A stretch of 64,000 bases of DNA from JAIPEI01 sp964443135 (GCA_964443135.1 CAYUBQ010000006.1:33855-97854), one strand, 5' to 3'; shown: positions 49,966-59,135, numbered from the stretch's first letter. Notes: generated by a model not told the origin, from the letters alone. Numbers and translations are program-made.

Positions 49966-50916
49966 CTACACGTGGTTGCGCAGCCTGAGCGCCGTGGGGT
50001 GGGGGTTCAAATAGGTCTGTCCGGCGAGATAGGGCTTGTCGTACTTGCGGACGTAGTGCTTGAGCAGGGTGACGGGGACGACGAGGGGAACGAGCTCCCT
50101 GCGATACGCATCGATCACCTCCAGCAGCTCCTGCTTCTCGTCCGGGGTGAGGTCCTGCTTGAAGTACCCCATCATGTGCTGGAGCACGTTCGTGTGCTTG
50201 CGGGGCGTGGCCCTCAGGGCCAGGGCCTCCATGAGCAGCCGTTCGTAGTCCTCGTAGAGCCGATCCGGGGGAACGGACTTGCCGCCGGCCACCAGCTTGC
50301 CCATGGCCCGGTAGTGCTTGTCGCTGTGGGAGAGGCAGAGGAGCTTGTTCTGCGTGTGAAACGCCACCAGGTTTCCCATGGTACGCCCCCCTGCGAGGAC
50401 CCCCCGCCACCGTTCGAGCGCGAAGATGCGCTCGACGAAGTTCTCCCGCAGGTCGGGATCGTGCAGGCGGCCGTCCTCCTCCACGGGGATTCGGGGGAAC
50501 CGCTCCATGAACGCCCGTGCGAAGATCCCGCGCCCCTTCTTGGCGGGAACGCCGTTCGCGTCGTAGACCTTGACCCGCTCCATCCCGCTGCTGGGAGATC
50601 CCCCCTTGAAGACGAAGCCGCACAGGTCCTCCTCCTCGAGGGACCGAAGGCGCTTCTCCGCCCATGCCCGCATGCGGTCGGTGTGATCCTCCCTGGAGCG
50701 GATGGTGACCAGCCTGGGCGCGTCGGGGTCTCCGACCAGGCGCATGGCCTCCCGGGGGACGGGCAGGCCGCACTCCACCTCGGGGCAGACGGGCACGAAA
50801 TCGAGGTACTGCCCCAGGGTGTCCGTGACGTACCGGTCCCGCTTGTGACCGCCGTCGTACCGGACGCTCTCCCCCAGGAGACAGGTGCTGATCCCGATCC
50901 TGATCTTCTTGTCCAT
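49966..50916 (-). CDS. DUF523-DUF1722 protein (YbbK-YbgA type)
   Basis: 316 residues. The N-terminal DUF523 domain begins ISTCLLGESVRYDGGHKRD and contains PVCPEVECGLPVPRE, with conserved Cys residues. The C-terminal DUF1722 has LVAFHTQNKLLCLSHSDKHY and TNVLQHMMGYFK. This fusion occurs in many bacteria near DNA-repair or photolyase genes, but no function is firmly assigned. The start ATG at 50916 follows GGAGGCACC; the longer reading to 50946 lacks that. Confidence 0.87.
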   Translation of the reverse strand: MDKKIRIGISTCLLGESVRYDGGHKRDRYVTDTLGQYLDFVPVCPEVECGLPVPREAMRLVGDPDAPRLVTIRSREDHTDRMRAWAEKRLRSLEEEDLCGFVFKGGSPSSGMERVKVYDANGVPAKKGRGIFARAFMERFPRIPVEEDGRLHDPDLRENFVERIFALERWRGVLAGGRTMGNLVAFHTQNKLLCLSHSDKHYRAMGKLVAGGKSVPPDRLYEDYERLLMEALALRATPRKHTNVLQHMMGYFKQDLTPDEKQELLEVIDAYRRELVPLVVPVTLLKHYVRKYDKPYLAGQTYLNPHPTALRLRNHV

Positions 50917-50998
50917 GATGGTGCCTCCAGACTCCCGGTGATGCATCGGGGTCGGTTCGTGCCGGAACCAATGGAGACCTCCCGGCTTTTGAAACCCT

Positions 50999-51101
50999 GA
51001 TGGAGTTGTAAAAAGCCCGAATCCTCGAGATCTGCCCCTGGGATTTCAACAGGTTGTATCGTTCCCAGCGGCGCGTGAGCGGGTTTTTGCGAATGCGTCA
51101 A
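50999..51101 (-). repeat. Dispersed repeat family A, copy 8
   Basis: GATGGAGTTGTAAAAAGCCC through CAGATCT-complement region to TTTTTGCGAATGCGTCAA. It is nearly identical to the 49650 copy. A further short scrap (TTTGCGAATCCGTCC) follows at 51113-51127. Confidence 0.85.
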
Positions 51102-51189
51102 ACCCTCGGATCTTTGCGAATCCGTCCAAAATGTGCTATGAGCTGATCATGGTCGTCCCCGTTTTTCACCCCGTTCCGGAGGGACCCGC

Positions 51190-51624
51190 ATGATCGAACG
51201 CATGATCCGGTTGCTGCGGTCCAAGGACCTCTGCGTGCTGGCCACCGTATCCGGAGGCACGCCCCACTGCTCGCTCATGGCCTACGTCCCGGACGAGACC
51301 GGTCGCAGCCTGTACATGGCGACCCGGAAGGACACGACCAAGTTCGAGAACCTCCGGGAAAACCCCCGGGTGAGCCTGCTCGTGGACACGCGGGACGACC
51401 CCCCGGGAGGCGATGCCGACCCCACCCGGGCGCTCACGGTGGCCGGGCGGTTCGAACCCGTCGCCCCCGGGGAGGAAGAGGAGCGGGCCCGCGCCGCCCT
51501 CCTGGAACGCCACCCCCGGCTCTCGCCGATCCTCACCGACGCGGAGGGGGTCATCCTGCGCATCCGGATCGACTCCTTCCTTCTTCTCGACGGCCCCGTC
51601 GAGGCCCACTTCGAGGCCCTCTGA
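51190..51624 (+). CDS. Pyridoxamine 5'-phosphate oxidase-related FMN-binding protein
   Basis: 144 residues of split-beta-barrel flavoprotein type. Landmarks: LRSKDLCVLATVSGGTPHCS LM (strand 1-2), YMATRKDTTKFENLRENPRV (the K-x-NL-NP-V FMN segment) and a C-terminal barrel strand. Members bind FMN or F420/heme and act as small oxidoreductases; no specific substrate. ATG 51190 follows GGAGGGACCCGC. It is isolated on the + strand between repeat A and the nifA-type gene. Confidence 0.8.
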   Translation: MIERMIRLLRSKDLCVLATVSGGTPHCSLMAYVPDETGRSLYMATRKDTTKFENLRENPRVSLLVDTRDDPPGGDADPTRALTVAGRFEPVAPGEEEERARAALLERHPRLSPILTDAEGVILRIRIDSFLLLDGPVEAHFEAL

Positions 51625-51657
51625 CCCGCGGGCCCCGCCTCGACCCGCGGTGTTCTC

Positions 51658-51708
51658 ACCGACACCGACACCGGCACCGACACGGCATTTCCCACCGACA
51701 CCGACACT
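51658..51708. repeat. Tandem ACCGAC hexamers
   Basis: ACCGACACCGACACCGGCAC CGACAC and, 9 bases later, ACCGACACCGAC. It lies between convergent genes. Confidence 0.65.
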
Positions 51709-51715
51709 GTATCGA

Positions 51716-53251
51716 TCACCGGTACTGCTTCGGCTGGACCTCGTACTTCCTGACCTTGTAGCCGAAAATGCGCTCGGTGGTCTGAAGCGTCCGGGCCGCC
51801 CTGCGCATGTTCCCCCGGCAGCTCTTGAGGGCGTCGACGAGGAGCTCCCGCTCGAAATGTTCCACCGACTCCTTCAACGACCGGGCCTGGAGCGTGCCCG
51901 TCTCCTCCGCGGTCTGGAGGGTGGGAGGGAGGTGGTAGCCGTGTATCACGCGGTCCTCGCACAGGAGCACCGCCCTCTCCATGCAGTTCTCGAGCTCCCG
52001 CACGTTTCCCGGCCAGTGGTACTGCATCAACGCGTCGATGGCCGGGGTGGAGATCCGGCGAATGTCCTTGCCGTACTCACGGCTGTACTTCTCCAGAAAA
52101 TGGTCCGCCAGCAGGAGCAGGTCCGCCTCCCGCTCGCGCAGCGGGGGGAGGTAGATCGGGTAGACGTTGAGGCGGTAGAACAGATCCTCCCGAAATGCGC
52201 CCGCCTCCACGGTGTCGGCCAGGTTCTTGTTGGTGGCTGCGACGAGACGAACGTTCACCTTGGTGGTCCGGGTCCCCCCCAGCCGTTCCAGCTCCCGCTC
52301 CTGCAGGACCCGGAGCAGCTTGCCCTGGCTCTCCAGGTCCAGGGAGCCGATCTCGTCCAGGAAGATGGAGCCGGTGTGTGCCAGCTCGAACTTGCCCTCC
52401 TTCTGGCGGTTGGCGCCGGTGAAGGCGCCCTTCTCGTGCCCGAAGAGCTCCGCCTCCACCAGGTTGGCCGGAAGGGCCGCGCAGTTGACCTTGACGAACG
52501 GTTTGTCGGCTCGAAGGCTGTTGTAGTGGATGGCGTTGGCCACCAGCTCCTTGCCCGTCCCGCTCTCTCCGAGCAGGAGCACGTTGGCGTTGCTCTTGGC
52601 CACCTGGGTGATCAGATGGAACACCTCCTGCATCTTGCGGCTGTTCCCGATGATGTTGCTGAAGCTGTACCTCTCGGTCAGCTCCTTGCGGAGGCGCAGG
52701 TTCTCCTTGCCCAGCTGCTCCTTCTCACGGTTGATCCGCTCGAGGAGGCTCAGCTTCTGGGCGATCAGGCCGCTGATGATGGTCAGGAGCCGAACGTCGT
52801 CGTCCAGCGCCGAGGCCCCGCCAAAGACCCGGTCCACGCTCAGGGCCCCGAGCACGCGCTTGCCCTCTTTGATGGGAACGCAGATGAAGGAGATCTTGGA
52901 CTTGTCGAGCCGGCTTCTGGCCCGGGTTCGATCCAGGAACAGCGGCTCCTCGTCCAGGTGGGGGATGGCCATGGGGCGGCCCGATTCCACCACCCTCCCC
53001 GTGACGCCCTCACCGAGCTTGTATCTGCCGCGGCTGGCCCCCGAGGGCGTGCCGTGCGCCACCACGATGTGGATCTCCGAGGTCTCCGCGGTCAGCAGGG
53101 TGATGGAGCCGCGGTTCATGCCCAACCGCTCGCTCATGATCTCCAGCACGTCGTAGAGCGTCTTGCGCAGGTCCAGGGTGGCGTGAAGCGCATGGGTGAT
53201 CTCGAACAGGACCTCGATCGTACTCGGCTGGGCGGTTTTGCTCACGGCCAT
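51716..53251 (-). CDS. nifA: NifA-type sigma54-dependent activator
   Basis: 511 residues: a GAF domain (about 10-160, TLYDVLEIMSERLGMNRGSI), the AAA+ domain with Walker A GESGTGKE, the sigma54-contact loop GAFTGA, Walker B FLDEIGS and HWPGNVRELEN, and a C-terminal Fis-type HTH (SCRGNMRRAARTLQTTERIFGYKVRKY). This layout and the C-terminus match nif-specific activators, but no nif gene is visible, and related regulators serve other targets. The amtB sigma54 promoter is a possible target. The start MAVSKTAQP at 53251 follows AGGGGAGC. The ORF extension upstream is ignored. Confidence 0.8.
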   Translation of the reverse strand: MAVSKTAQPSTIEVLFEITHALHATLDLRKTLYDVLEIMSERLGMNRGSITLLTAETSEIHIVVAHGTPSGASRGRYKLGEGVTGRVVESGRPMAIPHLDEEPLFLDRTRARSRLDKSKISFICVPIKEGKRVLGALSVDRVFGGASALDDDVRLLTIISGLIAQKLSLLERINREKEQLGKENLRLRKELTERYSFSNIIGNSRKMQEVFHLITQVAKSNANVLLLGESGTGKELVANAIHYNSLRADKPFVKVNCAALPANLVEAELFGHEKGAFTGANRQKEGKFELAHTGSIFLDEIGSLDLESQGKLLRVLQERELERLGGTRTTKVNVRLVAATNKNLADTVEAGAFREDLFYRLNVYPIYLPPLREREADLLLLADHFLEKYSREYGKDIRRISTPAIDALMQYHWPGNVRELENCMERAVLLCEDRVIHGYHLPPTLQTAEETGTLQARSLKESVEHFERELLVDALKSCRGNMRRAARTLQTTERIFGYKVRKYEVQPKQYR

Positions 53252-53314
53252 GACGGCTCCCCTGCAACGTCCCTCGAAAACAATCACCAACGAATTCGTT
53301 TGCCTGCCCTCCTC

Positions 53315-53343
53315 CCTATACAAAAATGTAGCAAGCAGGGCAA
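53315..53343 (-). promoter_or_regulatory. Candidate promoter of the nifA-type gene
   Basis: On the minus strand TTGCCC, 17 bases, TATAGG, 64 bp before the start. Confidence 0.4.
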
Positions 53344-53473
53344 CCGTATTCTCTCTCAGGGGAGGTTTCGCAACCATAGACTTGAAATTTCAGACCGGAC
53401 GGAGTAAGTTCGGGCTCGAAATCGGCGCGGCACGGCCCAAGCCCTGCCCGGTCGCACAAACGGATTCGACATG

Positions 53474-53573
53474 CGACCCTTCGCAATGAACCCACTCAGC
53501 CCCGCTGGATAGGCTTTCACCCGTCGAAACGATCGGGGCGGATCTCCAGTTCGGGGGCTTTTTCGAGACCACA
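53474..53573 (+). repeat. Dispersed repeat family A, copy 9 (degenerate)
   Basis: CCCTTCGCAATGAACCCACT, CAGCCCCGCTGG, GGGGCGGATCTCCAGTTCGG, GGGCTTTTTCGAGACC follows the family order with many changes. It ends 3 bp before the kdnB-like ATG, which leaves that gene with no clear ribosome-binding site. Confidence 0.7.
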
Positions 53574-53575
53574 CC

Positions 53576-54646
53576 ATGCTGCGTAACTTCAAGACCGTGA
53601 GCCGCATCCTGTACGGACGAGGCGGCTTCGAGAAGCTCGACGAGCTGATCGGGGAGATCCGCGACGGCCGTACCGGGGGCGTGGCCTTTGTCGTGGACGA
53701 CGTCTTCAGGGAGATCCGCGTGGCCGACCGGCTTCCCCTGCGAGGAGGGGACGCCGTCCTGTGGGTCCATGTCGGCGAGGAGCCCTCCACGGAGACCGTG
53801 GACACCCTCGTGGAGGAGGTCCGGGGCCGGGGGATGGATCCGCCGGCCGCGGTCGTCGGTCTGGGCGGCGGGAGCGTGCTGGACATTGCGAAGGCGGTCT
53901 CGGTCATGCTCACGAACCCCGGCTCCTCGGCCGACTACCAGGGCTGGGACCTCGTCCGGAACCCCTCCGTCTACCACATCGGGATTCCGACCCTTTCCGG
54001 GACCGGGGCCGAGGTGTCCCGCACGGCCGTCCTGATCGGCCCGGTCCGCAAGCTGGGCATCAACTCGGATCACTCGGTGTTCGATCAGGTCCTCCTCGAC
54101 CCCGACCTGACGGTGACCGTGCCCCACGAGCAGTGGTTCTACACGGGCATGGACTGCTACATCCACTGCGTGGAGTCCCTGAGCGGGACCTTCCTCAACG
54201 CCTTCAGCCGGGCTTACGGGGAGAAGGCCATCGAGCTCTGCCGGGAGGTGTTCCACGGACCCAGGTGCCCCGAGGCCGACGAGAAGCTCATGATCGCATC
54301 CCTCCACGGAGGGATGAGCATCGCCCACTCCCAGGTGGGCGTCTGCCACGCCCTGTCCTACGGCCTCTCCTACGTCCTGGGCCTGCACCACGGAATCGGC
54401 AACTGCGTGGCGTTCGACGGCCTGGAGGCGTTCTACCCCGAAGGCGTGGCCGAGTTCCGCGACATGTGCGGAAGGCAGGGAATCGCCCTCCCCCGGGGTC
54501 TTGCGGAGAGCCTGGACGAGGCCCGGCTCGCCGAGATGACCCGGATCGCCCTCAGCCTCGATCCCCTGTGGGAGAACGCCCTGGGGCCAGGCTGGAGGGA
54601 GCGCATGCCCGAGAGCCGGGTGCGGGAGCTCTACCTGAGCATGTAG
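53576..54646 (+). CDS. kdnB: KdnB-like 3-deoxy-octulosonate 8-oxidase (iron-containing alcohol dehydrogenase)
   Basis: 356 residues of the Fe-ADH fold. Landmarks LGGGSVLDIAKAVSVMLTNP and SSADYQGWDLVRNPSVYHIG, GTGAEVSRTAVLIGPVRKLG, YTGMDCYIHCVESLSGTFLN and the metal ligands in AHSQVGVCHALSYGL and LHHGIGN are typical of KdnB, which oxidises C8 of Kdo so that KdnA can add nitrogen, giving 8-amino-Kdo. KdnA is not in this window. The identification rests on recalled similarity to Shewanella KdnB; another polyol or Kdo-like substrate is possible. Confidence 0.8.
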   Translation: MLRNFKTVSRILYGRGGFEKLDELIGEIRDGRTGGVAFVVDDVFREIRVADRLPLRGGDAVLWVHVGEEPSTETVDTLVEEVRGRGMDPPAAVVGLGGGSVLDIAKAVSVMLTNPGSSADYQGWDLVRNPSVYHIGIPTLSGTGAEVSRTAVLIGPVRKLGINSDHSVFDQVLLDPDLTVTVPHEQWFYTGMDCYIHCVESLSGTFLNAFSRAYGEKAIELCREVFHGPRCPEADEKLMIASLHGGMSIAHSQVGVCHALSYGLSYVLGLHHGIGNCVAFDGLEAFYPEGVAEFRDMCGRQGIALPRGLAESLDEARLAEMTRIALSLDPLWENALGPGWRERMPESRVRELYLSM

Positions 54647-54668
54647 GAGCGCGGGTTTCCGGAGGCCG

Positions 54669-57600
54669 CTACAACCGGTCCCCCAGGTTGCCGTACCGGT
54701 GAACCATGTCGCAGACGGCCTGGTTCTGCAGGTAGTGGATCAGCTCGATCCGCCCCTCCATGAGGACCGGCTCGCGCGCGATGTAGAAACCCCGCTCCGC
54801 CGCCGCGGCCAGCACGTCGCGGGGAGCACGGTCCGGGGCCGCGTAGCGGACCCGGGCCAGCTGCGGGAGGGCCTGGATCAGCTCGTGATCGGCCTGGCGC
54901 AGGACCGGAACGTCCCGCAGAAACCGCTTTCCCTCCTCCCCGAAGACAAACGCGGTCACCCGGTTCTCCACCCCGGGAGGAACGCTCAGGACCACCTCGT
55001 TCCTGCAGATCCCGGCCGCTGCGACCCTGGCCAGCACCTCGAAGAGACCGTCCGCCGGGTGCAGTCGGACCGCCACGGTGCCGAGCGGCAGGAACCCGAG
55101 GATGTTGTCCTGCCCGCGAAGGTGGAAGTAGTCCTTGCCACGTCCGAACTCCTGCTCGTAGCGGTAGAGGTAGCTCTTGACCGCCCGCACCGTCTTCCGG
55201 ATCTCCCGGCGGTGCTCGTCGGGCATCAGCCCCCAGAGCAGCTTTCGCCTCCACTCCAGCACCAGCCTCAGCAGCCGGTGCTCCTCGTCGACGGCGTCGA
55301 TCACCGGCTCGCCCGTCTCCCCGTACCGCATGAACTGGGCCACGTAGTTGGGAGAGCCCGCCTTGACCGCCGGGCCCAGGGCGGATTTTCCCATGCCGCC
55401 GAAGGGCTGGCGCAGCGTGACGGCCCCGGTGGTCCCCCGGTTGACGTAGAGGTTGCCGCAGCGGATCCCTTCCTTCCACTGCTCCTGCTCGCGCACGTCC
55501 AGGCTCTCGATGCCCGAGGTGAGGCCGTAACCGGTCCGGTTGACGAGACGGATGGCCTCCTCGAGGTTCTCCGCGCGCATCACCCCGAGAACCGGCCCGA
55601 AGAACTCGGTCATGTGGGTGGTGCTGCCGGGCTGGACGCCCCACTTGATGCCCGGCGTCCACAGGCAGAGGTTCCCCTCGATGCTCCTCGGTTCGAGGGC
55701 CCAGGTCTCCCCGGGCTCCAGCCGGGTGAGGGCGCGCAGGAGATCCCCCCGGGGCGGACGGATCAACGGCCCCATGCGGTTCCGGAACGCCCAGGCCGAA
55801 CCGGTGCCGAAGCTCTCCGCGGCGTCCACCAGGTGCCGGCGGAACTTCTCGTCCTCGTACAGCTCGGGCTCCAGGACGAGGAGGGAGGTGGCCGAGCACT
55901 TCTGGCCGCAGTTCCCGAAGGCCGAGTAGACGATGTTCTCGACGGCCTGGTCCCGGTCGCTCATGGAGGTCACGATGGTGGCGTTCTTCCCGCCCGTCTC
56001 GGCGGAGAGATGGATGTCGGGCTTCGCCTCCAGGAGCTGCATGCCCGTCTCGGTGCCGCCGGTGAGGATGACGCAGTCCACGTCCTGATGGGTGGCGAGC
56101 CGCGATCCCGCGGATCCTCCCGGGCAGGGCAGGAACTGGAGGACGTTCCTGGAGATGCCCGCCCGCCAGAAGCACCGGCAGAGCTCCCAGGCCACCGGGG
56201 CGGCGTCCGTGGCGGGCTTCAGGATGACGGTGTTGCCGGCGGCGAGGGACGCCGCCACGCCCCCGCAGGGGATGGCGATGGGGAAGTTCCAGGGGCTGAT
56301 CACCACGGCCGTGCCCCGGCCCCGGCAGGTCACGGTCTCGATCCCGTCGAAGGCGCGGGCGGAGAAGGGGTAGTACTCGGCAAAGTCGATCGCCTCGGAC
56401 ACCTCCACGTCGGACTCGCTGAACACCTTTCCCGTGGCCGCGGCGGCCACGCCGATGAGATCCCCCCGGGCCTTGCGGAGCTCCACGGCCACCCGGCTCA
56501 GCGCCCGGTGACGCTCCTCCAGGCCCAGCTCCCGCCACCCGTCGGGGTCCTCCTTGGCCGCGGCCACGGCCCGGTCCACGTCCTCGTCCGTGCCCATGGC
56601 GGTGCGGGCCGCCGGGACCTCCTCCGGGAGCTGGTTGGTGTCCAGGCAGTCCACGGTCTCACGGCCCGCGGACACCTCCCCGCCGGCCACCACCAGCGGG
56701 ACCTCCAGGACGGGGGCGCCGGCGCACTTGCGCCAGCGCTTCCGGATCCCCTCGGCCCAGGCCCGGTTCCCGGGAAGGGACCAGTCCGTGTCGGGCTCGT
56801 TGTTGAACTCCTTCTCGTGGAAGGTCCCCGCGTCCTCAGGGAAGGCCTCGCTCCGCCGGTCCTGGGTCCGGCGCGGGGCCGTTCCCGCGCGGTCCATGGA
56901 GGCGTAGGAGGCGATGAACCGCTCCTCGAGGAACTCCCATTTCCCGGTCCCGGGCTCCAGGCTCGGGGCGTAGCGGAGGAAGTTCTCCTCGGCCGTGTTC
57001 TCGTCGAGCCGCCGGACCAGGTAGGCGATGGCGTTGATGAACTCCTCCCGGGAGGCCACGGGCGCATAGAGGAGCACGTCCCCGGCCGACTCGTGGAGGG
57101 CGCGCCGGACGTGGTCCGCCATGCCCTCGAGCATCTCGAAGTAGAACCGGTCGGTCACGTCCAGACGCCGGCCCAGGGCGCAGGCGTAGGCCAGCTCGAA
57201 CAGGTTGTGCGAGCCGATGCCCAAATGGACGGCCCGGATGTTGTCCGGATCCATGCCGAAACGGACCATCCGCTTGTAGTTGGCGTCCACCTCCAGCTTG
57301 TTGTCGTAGGTGGCCAGAGGCCAGTTGGTTATGGCCGACTCCACGAGCTCCATCTCCATGTTCGCGCCCTTGACGATCCGGAGCTTGATGGGGCTCCCCC
57401 CCTCGGCCACCCGCCTGCGCGCCCACTCGGTGAGCGCCTTCTGCTGGGCGAAGGAGTCGGGAAGGTACGCCTGGAGCACGATGCCCCCGGGGTAGTCCTT
57501 GAACTCGTCCCGGTCCAGGGTCCGCCGGAAGGCCTCCACGGTGATCTCCAGGTCGCGGTACTCCTCCATGTCCAGGTTGACGATCTTGGGGACCGTCGTG

Positions 57601-58268
57601 CCGTCGCTCCGGGTGAACCGCTCCGACCCGGCCGTCCGGTAGAGCTCGGAGAGCCGCTCCGTGAGAATTCCGAGGGTGTGCTCGAAGGCCAGGGGGCTGA
57701 TCTGCGAGTAGATGGTGGACATCTTGACGGAGATCACCTCGATGTCCGGGTTCTTCAGGTCCCGGATGTAGGTGTCGAGCCTCCGCCGGGCCTCCCTCTC
57801 CCCCAGGATGGCCTCCCCCAGGTGGTTGACGTTCATCCGGACTCCCTGCTCCCGGCGCTTCTTCAGATGCTCGGCCAGGACCTCGGGCTCCCCGGGAATG
57901 ATGGCGCGGCTGCTCTCCTGGCGCATCTTTGCGATCATCTTGGGGATGGAGACGGACGGGAGATAGCGGCCCAGGCCCAGGAACATCTGGACCAGGAGCC
58001 GGTCCACCCGGGAGAAGAAGTCCGGGACCCCCCGGGAGCGGAGCAGGTGGTTGATCTGATCGGCCACCCGGTGCGGGTCCGAGGAACGGAAGCTCTGGTC
58101 GATGAGCCTCGTCAGGATCACCTTGTCCCGGGGATGATCCAGGAGCCGTTTCATCTGGTCCTGGATCTTCTGCTCCTCGGACGTCAGCAGCTCGTTCGCC
58201 CGTCTCTGCCAGGCCTCGGCCAGGGAGAGGGCCTCCTCGAGGACGGTGTCCCGAGTGGGAGGGGTCAT
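54669..58268 (-). CDS. putA: Bifunctional proline dehydrogenase/P5C dehydrogenase
   Basis: 1199 residues. Oxidises proline to glutamate in two steps. The first part has the FAD-binding proline dehydrogenase barrel (VNHLGEAILGEREARRRLDT, LRIVKGANMEMEL, HLGIGSHNLFELA). The second has the aldehyde dehydrogenase fold: ISPWNFPIAIPCGGVAASLA, ETGGKNATIV and the catalytic Cys in GNCGQKCSATS. The region after about 1020 is a C-terminal extension. No RHH DNA-binding N-terminus is present, so regulation is external, probably by the GntR-type gene next upstream. ATG 58268 follows AGGAGAGCAGACG. Confidence 0.94.
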   Translation of the reverse strand: MTPPTRDTVLEEALSLAEAWQRRANELLTSEEQKIQDQMKRLLDHPRDKVILTRLIDQSFRSSDPHRVADQINHLLRSRGVPDFFSRVDRLLVQMFLGLGRYLPSVSIPKMIAKMRQESSRAIIPGEPEVLAEHLKKRREQGVRMNVNHLGEAILGEREARRRLDTYIRDLKNPDIEVISVKMSTIYSQISPLAFEHTLGILTERLSELYRTAGSERFTRSDGTTVPKIVNLDMEEYRDLEITVEAFRRTLDRDEFKDYPGGIVLQAYLPDSFAQQKALTEWARRRVAEGGSPIKLRIVKGANMEMELVESAITNWPLATYDNKLEVDANYKRMVRFGMDPDNIRAVHLGIGSHNLFELAYACALGRRLDVTDRFYFEMLEGMADHVRRALHESAGDVLLYAPVASREEFINAIAYLVRRLDENTAEENFLRYAPSLEPGTGKWEFLEERFIASYASMDRAGTAPRRTQDRRSEAFPEDAGTFHEKEFNNEPDTDWSLPGNRAWAEGIRKRWRKCAGAPVLEVPLVVAGGEVSAGRETVDCLDTNQLPEEVPAARTAMGTDEDVDRAVAAAKEDPDGWRELGLEERHRALSRVAVELRKARGDLIGVAAAATGKVFSESDVEVSEAIDFAEYYPFSARAFDGIETVTCRGRGTAVVISPWNFPIAIPCGGVAASLAAGNTVILKPATDAAPVAWELCRCFWRAGISRNVLQFLPCPGGSAGSRLATHQDVDCVILTGGTETGMQLLEAKPDIHLSAETGGKNATIVTSMSDRDQAVENIVYSAFGNCGQKCSATSLLVLEPELYEDEKFRRHLVDAAESFGTGSAWAFRNRMGPLIRPPRGDLLRALTRLEPGETWALEPRSIEGNLCLWTPGIKWGVQPGSTTHMTEFFGPVLGVMRAENLEEAIRLVNRTGYGLTSGIESLDVREQEQWKEGIRCGNLYVNRGTTGAVTLRQPFGGMGKSALGPAVKAGSPNYVAQFMRYGETGEPVIDAVDEEHRLLRLVLEWRRKLLWGLMPDEHRREIRKTVRAVKSYLYRYEQEFGRGKDYFHLRGQDNILGFLPLGTVAVRLHPADGLFEVLARVAAAGICRNEVVLSVPPGVENRVTAFVFGEEGKRFLRDVPVLRQADHELIQALPQLARVRYAAPDRAPRDVLAAAAERGFYIAREPVLMEGRIELIHYLQNQAVCDMVHRYGNLGDRL

Positions 58269-58296
58269 CGTCTGCTCTCCTTTTCTCCTTCCGGGC

Positions 58297-59031
58297 TCAC
58301 TCGGCTTCGTGTTGCTCCTCGGGCTCCATGTACCGCTCGAACCGCCTCACGTGCTCGCGGGCCGACCGCTTGGCCCGGTCGGCGTCGCCCGCCTCCACGG
58401 CGTCCACGATGTCGCTGAGGTCCTGGTAGTTCTCCCACAGCTCCTCTTCTCCCGCGGTCAGGAACCGCTCGTAGTAGCGGTGGATGTTGTCGTGAATGGT
58501 CTGCAGGATGAATGCGTAGAGGGGGTTCCGGGCGATCCGGGCGAGCGCCATGTGCATCTTCTCGTCCACGCCCACGAACGCGTCCCACTCCTCCAGCCCG
58601 GCGTCGCGGTGGCGGCGCGCCTGATCCAGCAGGGATCTCAGCCGGGCGATGTCCCCCTTCCGGGCCCTCCGGGCGGCCAGTCCGGTCGCCGTTGCCTCCA
58701 CGTCCTCCCTGAACTCGGCCAAATGCTTCAGGGAAACGGTCTCGCTCCGAAGCAGCATGGTCAGGTTGTCGCTGAAGGCGTCGGCGTTCGCCCCCTTGAC
58801 CACGGCGCCGCCGCCCACCCCCAGCCGGATCTCGATGAGCCCCTTCTGCTCCAGAACCCGCAGGGCCTCCCTGAGGGTGCCGCGGCTGGTGCCGAACATC
58901 TCCCCCAGCTCCCGCTCGGCCGGGAGCCGCTGGCCGGTTTGGAGGCGTCCCTCCAGGATGGCGTCCTGGACCTGCTCCACCACGTCCTGGAAGATTCGAC
59001 TCTGTCTGGCTTTTCGGAAAAATGTCTGCAT
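58297..59031 (-). CDS. FadR/GntR-family regulator, likely of putA
   Basis: 244 residues. The N-terminal winged HTH (LPAERELGEMFGTSRGTLRE, ALRVLEQKGLIE) is followed by the all-helical FCD ligand-binding domain, with FRxxVE-like HLAEFREDVEATATG and the metal-binding His-rich set DEKMHMALA and HDNIH. The gene lies 28 bp upstream of putA on the same strand and is probably co-transcribed. The palindrome at 59117 is the expected operator. Ligand is unknown but proline or P5C would fit; inference only. Confidence 0.88.
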   Translation of the reverse strand: MQTFFRKARQSRIFQDVVEQVQDAILEGRLQTGQRLPAERELGEMFGTSRGTLREALRVLEQKGLIEIRLGVGGGAVVKGANADAFSDNLTMLLRSETVSLKHLAEFREDVEATATGLAARRARKGDIARLRSLLDQARRHRDAGLEEWDAFVGVDEKMHMALARIARNPLYAFILQTIHDNIHRYYERFLTAGEEELWENYQDLSDIVDAVEAGDADRAKRSAREHVRRFERYMEPEEQHEAE

Positions 59032-59116
59032 GTCGTTCCCCGGACGTCCGGTCTCCGGCTACTCCCCGGGTAGGACCGGCGGAACGGAGGGTCGGCGGGC
59101 AGGACCTCGGACGGTT

Positions 59117-59135
59117 TGAATGGTTTAACCATTCA
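59117..59135. promoter_or_regulatory. Perfect palindromic operator of the GntR/FadR-type regulator
   Basis: TGAATGGTTTAACCATTCA, a perfect inverted repeat with core TGGTttaACCA, matching the FadR-family pattern. It lies 86 bp before the regulator start. Confidence 0.7.
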
